DNA of 64,000 bases from NCBI GenBank assembly GCA_024195265.1, contig JAJLRJ010000001.1, forward strand, positions 59,937,289 through 60,001,288, in the 5' to 3' direction. Below the pieces are notes generated by a model. It was not told the origin of the DNA and ran no database searches. It saw only the letters and a list, made by a program, of their open reading frames with translations. Shown one piece after another: positions 12,801 through 25,000 of this stretch (positions are counted from its first letter, which is position 1; each line of letters begins with the position of its first letter). The position numbers and the translations under genes are program-made. The stretch is from Dendrophyllia cribrosa (lineage: Eukaryota > Cnidaria > Anthozoa > Scleractinia > Dendrophylliidae).

Positions 12801-12969
12801 TTTTAAATCACGTACACAATAATGATATTTCTTATATTTCGTATATAAATATGTATATATATTTCTCTTAATAAGTTTTCTTTTTTTAACTAGGGTTTTT
12901 AATATTTTGTAAACATTGTAAATTATTTTATTATTATTATTATTTATTATTATTATTATTATAATTATC

Positions 12970-13000
<31 letters not shown>

Positions 13001-16000
13001 GGGGAATATTAAATGTAAGTGGCATTGTGGGCTAATGTGCTATTCTCCATTTGCTTGTTGAATGACAAATTCGAATAAACACAATAATAACTATATGTCA
13101 CTGCGCACCAGTTCCACAACAAACACTTTTCGAAGTTCTTTTTCCATGCAGGTTTATTAAGCCAATGATACACGGTTCAACATTTGTTGAGCAACAAATG
13201 TTGCAGCCGCTGTTCAACAAATGTTGACATATGTTGAAATATGCCGTTCAACATGTTGAAAGTTGTTGAACGTTGTTGAACGAAAATAGAACTTGGCTCT
13301 ATTCCGTTTAACAAGTTGCAACTTGTTGAACGGCGTCAGTCAATTGTTTTAAAATGTTGAATGTGTTTGTTCCTCATTCAACAAGTTGCAACATTGTACA
13401 ACATTTGTTGAGCAACCAATGTTGTACGTTGTTGTACCGTGTATCATTCGCTTTACACAGTATCAAAACAGGGTCATTTTAGAAAGAACTCATAACTATT
13501 TTATAATAATTTATAATGTGAGTTGTTTATTGCCAAATTGATTAACTATTTGAGAAACAATCATCCAAGAAACTTACGTGAAAAGGACAAACGATGCGAT
13601 GGCGCCAACCGCTCCAAATAATGACAAACCGCATCCCACGTACGTTATCACACTCAGTGCAAATTGATTGGCATTTGACAGCTGTAGCGTGGAAGCAACA
13701 TTTTCAGAAAATATTAACAATAGCAAATGTGAAAATTTAGTCCCACAAACTCCATTCATTTAGCGGTACCGTTTTAGGTCACTATATAGGTTTTTATTTA
13801 TAAACATAAAGATATTTTAAATGAGGCCGAAATACAGCTCTTCTGAGCTCGAAGTCATTTCAGAGATTTCCCAGCCTGTAGTGTAGCGATATATCTGACT
13901 CGTCCCCAGTCGTCTCTCATTATTAGTATTTGGCGTGGAAGACTAGAACGGGCTCTTTAACGAAGGGGATGACGGGAAGGAAGAAGGGAGAAGGGAGAAA
14001 CGACTGGCAAATCGTGTGTTGAAAAGTTGGCAAAGCAGTCGAAAAGTTGGCATTGGCTTTTTCTGGCGTTTTTTCGTACTTGTACATGTGAAGAATTGTA
14101 ATACGAGTAGATCAGTGTAATTTCTGCGGTGTTGGAAGTTAAGAGAAGCTTTTTCTTCAAGTAGCCTTTTGGATTTCCAAAATGGCGTCCGGCGGAGCCG
14201 GTGGAAGTGACAAAAATCCTCATCTTTCTTCTTTTATAGTAAGACTTTAACACAATATATATTTTCACGATTGAAAAGCATTGAGTTTAAGGCGTACATG
14301 CCATGTATTTTCTGTAGATGAGTGCTGCGTTGTGCATGTCTGTATTAGTCTATATTGCTGTCCGGGTGTTTTAATAACATATTTTTTAACCTGTATATAA
14401 GAGAGTCGGGATGATTTAAAAATTGCAAGACAAGAGAGTAGGGGGGGGGGGGGGGGGGGGGGGGCAAGGGCATAGGGTGTTGCATAAGGGTGTCTGTATT
14501 GTTGTCAGGATATACCAAAACTATGTTTTAATATCATTTTGTTTAAGCTGTATATAAAAGATCCAGGTAGATTTCAAAACCACAAAACAAGAGGGCAGTG
14601 GCAAGGCATAGGGGGATACCAAAACTGTGTTTAAATATAATTTGTTTATTTTGTATATTAGAGAGTCACTGGTAGATTTAAAAACCACAAAACAAGAAGG
14701 CAGGGGCAAGGGCATAGGATGTTGCATTGAGGGTATCTGTTTGTCAGGATACCAAAACTGTGTTGAAATATATTTCATTTTGTTTACTTTAATTTGTACA
14801 CGAGAGAGTCTGGTAGATTTAAAAAAACACAAAACAAGAGGGCAGGGGCAAGGGCGTAGGGTGTTGCATTGAGGGTGTTTATTGTTGTCAGGATACCAAA
14901 ACTGTGTTCAAATATACAGTCAAACCTCTATTAAGTGGTCACCCTTGGGGAATAGCCAACTGACAGCTTAGAGGTGACTGCTTAAAAGAGGTCAAGTTTA
15001 CAGTAAATACGAGAAGTGATTTAATTCCAGGGATTTGTTAAGTGACCGCTTAATAGAGGGTGACCGCTAAATAGAGAGCTGCTTTTAAAATAGAGGTTGG
15101 ACTGTATATCATATTTTTAATTTGTATATGAGAGAGCCTAGGGACAAGGGCATAATGTGAAGAAAACAAAATATGTGAAGGCAGAGGAAAGCTGTACAGG
15201 GTTTGCCTTGAAAATTGAAGGTGTCTGTATTGCTGTCAGGATATTGAAACTGTGTCTTAATATCATTTTGTTTAATTTCTATATAAGAGAGTCGGGTAGA
15301 TTTGAAAACCACAAAATGAGAGGGTAGTGGGCAAGGGCATAAGCCGATAAGGTGACAAAAACAAAAACATGAAGGCAGAGAGAAAAAAATATATGTGGGG
15401 TAAGGGTTTGTTCTTGTATATGAAATTTTATAACAACTGGAGGGCAAAATAGTTATGTGGATTAGCAATGTGTTTTATGTTGCATTGAGGGTGTCTGTAA
15501 TGCCGTCTGGACATCAAAACTTTTTATTACATTTAATTTGTTTGATCTGTATATCAGAGAGCCAGGCAGATTTAAAAACCACAAAACAAGTGGGTAGGGG
15601 ACAAGGGCATAGGGTACCGCACCAAGGTTGCTTGTATTGCAGTCAGGATACCAAAACTTTGTTTAATTAATATTTTTGTTGAATTTGTATACTATACTTA
15701 TTCAATAAAGTGCCTACCTTCAAATAATCGCCCACCCCAAATAAGTGCCCACCTCGATTTAAGTGCTCACTCTGAAAGCCAAAAAAAATTAAGCGCCCAC
15801 CCTCCCCTCAAAAACATTTTTGTACTAGTCCATCTTGAAGTAAGAGGGGCATCAATTCTGTTCCCGAAATTGGCTTTTAATTTAATTCCTTGACTGACTG
15901 TTCAAAGCTCAGATTTTTAATGAACTGTTTATACTGTTTATGCCTTATTCATGTTTGAGTCTGAGTTTTGTTTTATTGTTTTATTTGGTTGAAGCGAAAT

Positions 16001-19000
16001 ATACTTGTTATCCTTTGTTTTGTTATTCTGTAAAAATGTTCTCATTTTCTGAAAATGTTGAAAAAATAATAAGCACCAACCCTGAAATGACCACCCACCT
16101 TGAATATGGTGAGCACCCAACCTCAAGGTCCCAAAATGAAATAAGCACCTGGGCACTTATTGCAGTAAGTATGGTATAAGAGAGTAACCACAAAATAAGA
16201 GGGTAGGGGCAAGGGCATAAGGTTAAGAAAACAAAACAAAAACAAAATATGTGAAAAAATAATATAGGGTTTGTCCTTATAATAGTTACAGTATATAACA
16301 TCTGGAAGGCAAAATAGTAATGTTGACTAGAAAAAACTTTTTCAGGCAGATGAGGGACATACATGTACAACCCACTGAGTACAGAAAAGCAGTGTACAAG
16401 ATAATATATGAAGTACAGTTCACTGTTGCATCGAGGGTGTCTGCAGTGAAAAACTGTGATTTTGTTTAACCAGTATATTAATAAGCCCCAAAACCGCAAA
16501 ACAAGAGGGCAAAGACATAGGGTAAAGAGAATCAAAACAAAAACAAAATATTTGACAGAGACAAAAATATAAAGTGTTTGCATTTATATTTAAAAAGATT
16601 TCAACATCTGGAGGACAAAATAGCAATGTTGACATGGTTTTGTATTTTAAAAGCTTTTTTCAGGCAGATGAGGGACATACGACCATCAAAGCAGTGTACA
16701 AGGCAACATGAAATACTAAACAGTTTACAGAAATCAGTCTTGTATTAGCTTGTATTTAATGAAAAATAACATGACATTGTAGAGTTGATTTGCTTTCTTT
16801 GAGAAAGATGAATCTCTAAAAAAATAACTACATTTACTATCTTCGAGTTCCTTATTATTAAGTCCATCCTTTTGGCTTCGATGGTAGTTATTTTCATGTG
16901 CTTTACTTCTCTCCCCCGACATCCCGTACAACTGTGTAGCGTTGTCTTCTTTCTTTCATAACCATACTATGAATGTTCTGGTGTGAGCTGAAAGGACGCG
17001 AAGGCATGCACACTCCATTGTGTCTTTAGCGACCATTTCAAGGCTAGCACATCCCGCAACCGTACGTTAAACATTCGTAGCCCTGAGTATATCGATTAAA
17101 GAAACGAACTGATATTAAAAATATTATAACACTACTACTTGTTCAGATTGCAACATATGCAAATCATAAAGTTTAAGCTTATAAATTATTCAAAATGTCC
17201 AATATGTAGCGTGAAAATGCGGATTAAGATAACAATAGAAGCTACAAACCTCGGTCAGGCGATGAGTGGATAGCCACTGTACGTGATTTTTGGTCTCGCC
17301 GATCGCCACGCTTCTTGTTCGAATTATTCATCTTTTTTATCCAGCCCTGTTTTCTCATAAAATGCTCAACCGAGCTCGGCTTTACATAGAATATGAGGGC
17401 AAGGTAACTTCCGACTCAAAAAGGCCCGATGGAACGGCCTATTTTCCAAATTTAGAATTTCACCACCGTCCGCCATTATTTCGTCCGCCATCTTGAAAAC
17501 AGGATCTGCCAGTCGTCTCTCTTCTTTCCTCCTTCCCATCACACCTCGCGCTCCTCTCGTTAATTGAGAGACGACTGGGGACGAGTCAGGCTATATATAA
17601 TATTAAAACCCTGATGCCCCGTTCAGAAGTTGAGTAACTGCCGTGCGACGCCGAGGTCGTGTGCGGTTAGCAATAGCACAGCCGCAGGTGCACTATTACG
17701 GTGTACGCACCAGAGTAAACTCCCTCTTCGCAGAACCTCAACGAGATAACCCCAATCTAAATTCAAATCCTTCTTAACTCATCAAGCAATATTCTTTTTA
17801 GCTACGTGACATAAAACTGCCTTATTAAAGCTATAACGGCTAACGTCTTAGTGGATAAAAAAGAGGAAGGGTCATTGATAGTGTTTACATTTCTGTTGTT
17901 TATAACTTAAATGTTAGTTTAGTCATGATGTGCTTCGAACTAAGTCTTGTTTTCCTTCTTCTCTCTTTTCTTTAACATACCGAGAAATCCGCTGACCCCA
18001 TGAGTACAGCAAAGTTCGTGAGATGATCGCAGGCACATATTGTATGTGTACTGTTGGAATGCTCAGTGACCACGTGACACCCCTCACGTGACCAAGCTCC
18101 ATTACCGTGGACCGTACTGGTAACAATAAAGAACAGATAAGAGAAGTAGAGTTATTGAATCTAATCTAAACCAAAGTAGAACAAAGATGGTTGAATTGAA
18201 TAAAATTGGAAGGATTACGAACCACTGTCATGCTTTTACATTAGCCAAACATAGTCTCTTATAAGTTTCTATGAATAGAGTATTGGATGCCACATGCAGG
18301 GCTTAGAGAATATATCACTTGGCCATGTTCCGTTCATAAACAAGAAAAAAAAGAAAGGAAAACTCTACTTACGTTATCGAAAAGTCCCAGAAACCGCAAT
18401 ATGTAAACTCATTGTCATCTAGGATCTATAAAAAAAACATGTATCTAAGGGGGCATCATGATCTAGTGGTGCGTTGCTTAGTGCAGACTAATATATCTTA
18501 ATATAACTTATAAATATTCATATTATTACAACGAATTATCAGTTTTATAGTCTTTTATTAATGTGTTGTGGTATTGCTGAATTTATACACACTCCGACCA
18601 ATAATTATTACAGTCATATTGTGCTTCGGAAACCACACATACTACGCAATTTGAGGAACCAAAAGAACTCCTTGCTTAACCATTACACTGAACGGTATTA
18701 TATCACCATATATCTAAGTAAACCTAATTAAACAGCTTTCCTGTTTCCTGCAAAGGATCGTCGTGTTATTTTTATTTTAGGATTCAGCTATTTGTTTCTC
18801 GGAGGTACTAGCCTATTTTGGCTACTCTGAAACTCGAGATGAAATAAAGTTTTATGTATGTCTGTATGTTCCCATTATAAGTAAACATGAACCGAAAAAG
18901 CTACGATTTTTAATAACGGAGATTTATAGTTTACGTGTGAATGGCAAACGGCGTGAGCTTTCGTCTACATGTTAACGATTGAAATAACGTAAAAAACAAC

Positions 19001-22000
19001 ACAATTTAAACTTTCGTGTCCCTCCCTTTCTGCTTACTTTCAAAATCATCAAAATTCTCACCTTAAGATGTTTCATAACAATAACAACGTATCCTTGTAA
19101 GATTGATTCAACTGGAACACAGAGCAACATGGAGATCACGTGACTGTTTAACTTCAGAGTCTGATTCGTGCCGCTCCTGAAATAGTTACCATGGTTACCA
19201 TTATTTTGCATGGCTTCAAAAAGAAACAAAATCAATTTTTAACTAGTTAACCAAATTAAATCATTTAAGACTGATGCCTAATACTTACATTCTCACTGGT
19301 ACCACAGAATGTAATTTTGAATACAAAACACTCACTGAGCGGCAGGGATCTGTAAAAATAATGCATAATTATAGCATGATGTTTCTGGCCAGTTAAACGT
19401 GTCTATAAACGTTTGATCCAATAACTATGAACCTTTTTAGTTATAAAAGTGTTGGTATTACTTATATCCTTTATACTGTGTAAGGAGAAATTGTTTTTAA
19501 TAATGTGAACTGTAGATAAAACATATGAACAGACCAAAGTGTCCGTATTATACCCTAAGCTATTTCAATTAACGTTGTCGGGTGAAAGCTCAAAGTTCAA
19601 AGCTCAAAGCCTCTAAGTCAAGACCTTTTGTTACTTTGCATCTATGAACTGGAACTCCCTACCTAATAATGTAAGATCTAAGCCTACTTTAACTGGTTTT
19701 ACAAGACTCCTAAAAATAATCTCTTTTCAGACATAATGGTATATTGACATTCTTCATGTAAATAGATGTAAATTACAATTTTTAATGTAAATAGATTTTC
19801 CCCCTTTTTTTTATACTATTTATGTTCTCGAAGATATTAGCCTTTTTTTAGGCTACTCTGTAATTTCGAGTATAAATAAAGTTCATGTTATGTAATGTTA
19901 TGTTAAGACCGAACGAGTAAACCAAGCGCCTGTTCCAGGCATGCAGATAGTTGGGAGCGGCGAAACGAAAAGAAACCGCGCGCGAAAATGAGCGATGCGA
20001 CGAGCGGGAAAAACGTTTCTTTATATAGCGCCGCTCCCAACTATCTTGGCTTGTAGCTTTGAGCTTTTATCCGACAACGTTAATTGAAATAGCTGTATAC
20101 AGAGAGGTATAGGGATTGTATGAATTCTCGTATCTTCCGGACCAGGTGAACTCTCCGTAATACTGAGAAGTGTCCGTATTATGGAGGTGTCCGTAAGGAA
20201 AGGTTCGATTGTACTAATACTTACATTCGTCTTTACTGAGCAGCTTTTGTGGCAAACTTATATAGGTTGACACTTGATTCCTTAGAGTATTGTCTGGAAA
20301 TTTATATGCGCCGCTAACTTTTGCACTTTCAAACACTAAAAAGGAGAGTAAATATTGTATTAGCGAAAAAAAATAATTTCTAAACTTTTTGAAGGCTTAA
20401 ATTCTGGCTTTTATCGAAGTTTTGGGAAGGCTTGTTAACCTCCAATTGGGCGAGAGAATTTTACTACACACAGGTAAAACTGTGTATTCCAAGAAACGGA
20501 ACAGGTATAGTTTAGATCGAGCAATTTTTTGGAGGAAAATGTGAGCTACACCAGTAAGTCAAAGCTAATCTGTTGTGAATGTACAACTGAAGGATTTCGC
20601 TTTTAAAAGGTATGTTCGTCAAACATTCACCAGTTTCACTTTAAAGATGTCGCGGGCAACTTGAAACATTTTGACGATCATGATACGCAACAGGATCTAT
20701 AACTGTAATTATAACTATATAACTTTAACCGTATGGCATGGATTCGTTGGTGAACATCAATTCTTACCGAAGCTCTCCGTTGATATTCGTATAGTTTCGT
20801 TGCTCTTCCTGAGAAGTTTCAGGACGTCTTTCCATATGTCTTCAAGCACTGCTATAACTTCAAAGGCGTTGAATGGGGCTGAACCGTTTTTACGGGAACT
20901 GAGAGTGTCAAGCATATCTTCAGCATTGGTTGCTGTGGCCTATGAAGATAGTTAGATAGTTTTACATGAAATGTTGGATTGCAGTAGTTATCCTTACCAA
21001 GCAGTCTCTGGTTGTAAGGGAACCTCCATTGTGATAACAAGTTGACGTCAAATTGTTGGGAATAAAGTCTAAATTTCGATTTTTTTTTTTAATAACAAAT
21101 AGCAAGGAAATTTCAGTGTACAAAAAAATAGATATGAAAATCGCTTTTTTGCTTTTAAACTTCCCGCGCGCTCCCATTTTGAATTATCATGACGTCATAT
21201 CGTTACCGCTTTGTTAAGAATCGACGTTCTTTTGTTTGGAACAATTGGACAACCGTATGACGTCATAAATATTCAAAATGACGGCGCGCGGGAAATTTAA
21301 AAGCGAAAATAGGCGATATTCATATCCAATTTTCGTGTACACTACAATAATATTTCCACTTGTTATTAACATAATTGAAATTTAATCGTTATTTCCAACA
21401 ATTTTACGTCCATTTATTATAATAGTGGAGGTTCCCTTTAAAGTTCCTTTTAGTTTTTGCTTTTACAGCCATGCTCCGTCACGCGTGACCAGTAATCTAG
21501 AGAATGAAATGAACATTTGAATATTTCTTTGTAACGTCCGAGATTTGAATGAAACCTTGAAGATCTCTGTGGAAAACACTTTGAAAGTCACACAATTAAC
21601 GGAAAATAACTTCGCTGCACGCATAAAAAAACCTAATATTGTTAGGATATGTAACATTTCAAACAAAATGATATTTTGTTGCTCTTTGTTTCCGAAAATG
21701 CGGTAAAATTCTCACGGGAATTCCGAATCTCGGAATGAATTTTCAAAACCGACGCGTAATATTGAAAACTCCATTCAATTTTCAAAAATACTGGTCACGC
21801 GTGACGGAGCATGGCTGTAATTTTGTAAATAACTAAACATTACTGATCCTAGTATATGGCCTATAGCTCGCCGCGAGTCTCTCGCAGCTCATTGGTTAGA
21901 GCACCAATCGGTGTCACTGCACGAAAAAAAGGAATTTTGCGCAGATGTATATTTACACCACATTTGCACACAATTTGCACATGAGCAAAGATATATGTTT

Positions 22001-25000
22001 ACATTCACTTCACACCCCCAGTGCAAATTTGGTTCAAATTTAGATGCCCAAATTTGCTACATATTTGCTCAATGTGCAAACTTGAGTAAATTCATTTTTT
22101 CGTCCAGTGTGTTCGGAAGGTCATAGGTTCGACTCCTGTCCTGGACTCAGATTTCTTTCTTTGTTCCACGCTCCTGACATGATGAACATTACATCTTTCT
22201 CATTTCTTTACCGAGCTCAACATTTACCACCTTTCTTTATTTCTCACGGTGATGAATAGTTGGCTAAAACTGGTCGACTAATGTTGAAAACCACGGGCCT
22301 ATTCCATTGTATTTGGATAGAAAGACCATGCAATGTTCTTTCTTCTTACCTGTAAAATTTCCTTTATCACAATTGTTGAAGTGCCATTGCGCAACCTCTC
22401 CTTGGACTGTTTGGCCTCTTTTTGGAAACAAGCGAACTTTGAAATAGTAAACATAAGATATGAATGTGAATATATGAAAATCATATACTCGAACTGCAGA
22501 TAAACATGAGTGAAATTTGTGATCCTCGCAGTGTGCTCTCAACTTAAGCAGTTGAAAAAGCAACCTTACTTTTTCAACTGCTTAAGTTGAGAGCACACTG
22601 CGAGGATCACAAATTTCACTCATGTTTATCTGCAGTTCAAATATATGATTTTCATATATTCACATTCATATGTACTTACTATCATCGGGTATATTACGCA
22701 CTCACAATTGACCATCTATCCATGTGGCTTGATAGCTCAATGGATAGAGCATTGCACGAGCATTGCACCGGCATCGCAAGGTCATGGGTTCGAATCCCGT
22801 TCAAGCCTGAATTTGTTCAGGTTGCTTTTTTAACTGCTTAAGTTGAGAGCACACTGAGAGCACATCACAGATTACACTAAGTAATTATAAAGATAAGAGT
22901 AACTATCGAAAACTGACGTTTGCTAAAAATCATTTGCCTTGTAACCCACGCAAAGGACATCCCTCCACGCGACACAAACATTATTACTGCATAGATGAAT
23001 ATTGGTCAGTAAACCTCAGGCCGTTTGTTGCAATTGCTGCAATTGTTAATAACTCGGTGAGCCCCATCGGACCGGCATTGTCGACGAAAATTGCCATTGG
23101 AAAATTGCCGGGAAATTGGAAATTTTTCTTCCAGCATGCAAGTAATATTAAATATTAATATTGTTTTCCACTCACCCTTTCCTTCAAAGGCAATGACTTG
23201 CAAAAAGTCCAATTTAAATGATAAACAGGTATGTTTAAAGTTCTGGAAACTAAAGAAAATGAAAATGATTTATATGCAACAAGCAGCGCGCCTTTATAGA
23301 ATTTTAAATAAGTTCCCAAAACCTCCCCCAATAAATAACCAACAGAATAAGTCGACTGTCACTCACGACCCATTTCTTAATGCAAATCACTTAACTTAAA
23401 ATATAGCTAGCTCTTGAACTGACGCTGGATAACAAGTGGTTTCGTAATTGCGCCGAGTGTTTTCAGGAATTTCTGGACTTGGGTTTTCAGAACTACACCA
23501 AACGGTTACCATTTGCAGGTATTTTTTTTAGTTTTTACGTTTCTTCAGACAGATTTAAACAATAGACTGATACTTGGTCAAATATAAGAATGTACCAAGC
23601 ATTTTACCGAGTTGAGTTGTCTATAACTTGCTATAAACCTTGAGTTTTATCCGAATTTTATATTTTCGTGCGAGAACGCTATGGCTAATAAGAAAGACTT
23701 CAGACCGCCTCGATAAACCGCCTCTAAAATATCATTCTTTTAGCTAGTTTGCGGGTGGCAAATATTAGGCATTTCTTGGTGTTGCGGACACTATTGTTGT
23801 TTAGCTATTGTGTTGTGGTTTGGGTATTGTTTATTGTTGTTTAGCTATTGTGTTGTGGTTTGGGTATTGTTTATTGTTGTTTAGCTATTGTGTTGTGGTG
23901 TGGGTATTGTTTATTGTTGTTTAGCTATTGTGTTGTGGTGAAGGCGTGAGCAACGACAAGTTGAGAAGGTACCTGATCCGCTTTATGTTATTTTAATAGT
24001 ACATACAATGTGCGAAAAATATGCCTTACATCAAGTTTTTCTATCTATATATTGATTCTATATTAGTAAGGTTTCTACCTTCGAAAAGGGCAATGGGTAT
24101 AGAACTGACAAAAGACTCCTAATCTGGTGGGCTCCGATTTATTTGTATGGCTTCTGTAAGGCAACCGTGTATAGGTAGAAATCTTAGGGTTAGGGTAACC
24201 CACATTCAGTTTATCTCAAAAGGGAAGTTCAACGTGCATTTCAATTTTTCCTTTTCGGAATCTTTGAAAAAAGGAAATAGTTCCATGAACAAACACACGT
24301 ATGCATACCGAATTACGAAGTGTCGGAAGCGTCTTATCTTTTCTTCTGACATGCCAGTACAAAAGAGATAATTGTAAGGCAAAATAAGAACGTTGGTCGA
24401 ACCATAGTTAATTAACTATGGTCGAACTTCTCACGCGATTAGCTCTTATCGATCTTTTCGCAGCAATCAGGAGAACGCATGATCATCTAAAAATAAATGT
24501 ATCGGTGTGGGCTAAACCTTTCCAATTTTGTCCGGGTGAATTATGTATACCTAACTCATGGTATGAAAACAGACAGATATAATTTCGATATTTGGATACT
24601 TGTTACATATATATTTGCGGAATTCTTTTGCGGTCACTTGTGATCTTTTGCTTTGGTGCCGTGAAAAGAAAACTGACAAGACGCTTAATCCAACACTTCT
24701 TCGGCCAGAATAACGTCTGTTTGTTCAAAGCCGGCTGGACCTGCAATATGTGAAAACCTGAATGAAAGATATAACAGTTATTGGTAAGATTCATCATTCG
24801 TGGAAGGAGGAATAATATGAGGGCCAAAATTTAAATGCATTAGTAATCTTATAAGCGACATCTATTGTAATAACCGTTTAGCATTTGTAACGAAAAAGCC
24901 CGCCAAAAAGGTTATGCTTTACACTTCGATCTCAAAATGTTCTCAATAGACCTATTTCGATTTATTAAAATTCCTACCTGGCTTCCAGGTTTAGTGGAAT

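Larger units (their letters stand above)
14395..16700. repeat. Degenerate tandem array, 'accacaaaacaagaggg' units
   Basis: At least nine units carry gtatat-aagagagtc, aaaaccacaaaacaag, then ggcaagggcataggg and gtcaggataccaaaac, with anchors near 14430, 14577, 14685, 14825, 15130, 15307, 15578, 16190 and 16495. Spacing is irregular (105-300 bp) because of indels and two inserted MITEs. A larger block (ggcagatgagggacatac) repeats at 16345 and 16665. Small open frames here are repeat artefacts. Confidence 0.8.
13886..17605. mobile_element. 3.7-kb inverted-repeat-bounded block in an intron
   Basis: The left end near 13888 reads ctgactcgtccccagtcg and the complement closes the right end near 17600; GACTGGCAAATC and GATCTGCCAGTC extend the match inward (to about 14012 and from 17511). 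Inside are a degenerate tandem array and two separate MITEs. A 19-codon ATG exon (14181-14237, donor ata|gtaag) sits just inside the left arm and may be the start of a lost element gene. No transposase was recognised. Confidence 0.55.

Noticed and set aside
14521..16635. Several 70-190-codon frames
   Set aside because: They run through the degenerate tandem array and its MITEs; the similarity between them comes from the DNA repeat.
22727..22805. Functional tRNA gene
   Set aside because: The 11-bp duplication and C at position 33 break the cloverleaf, and the 3' part is SINE sequence.
24180..24196. Telomere-like TTAGGGTTAGGG
   Set aside because: Only about two units in ordinary intron sequence; chance occurrence is likely and there is no array.
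24603..24827. 74-codon frame on the - strand as a complete small gene
   Set aside because: A strong splice acceptor lies inside it, and only a short part (in a different frame) fits the neighbouring gene; no start context.
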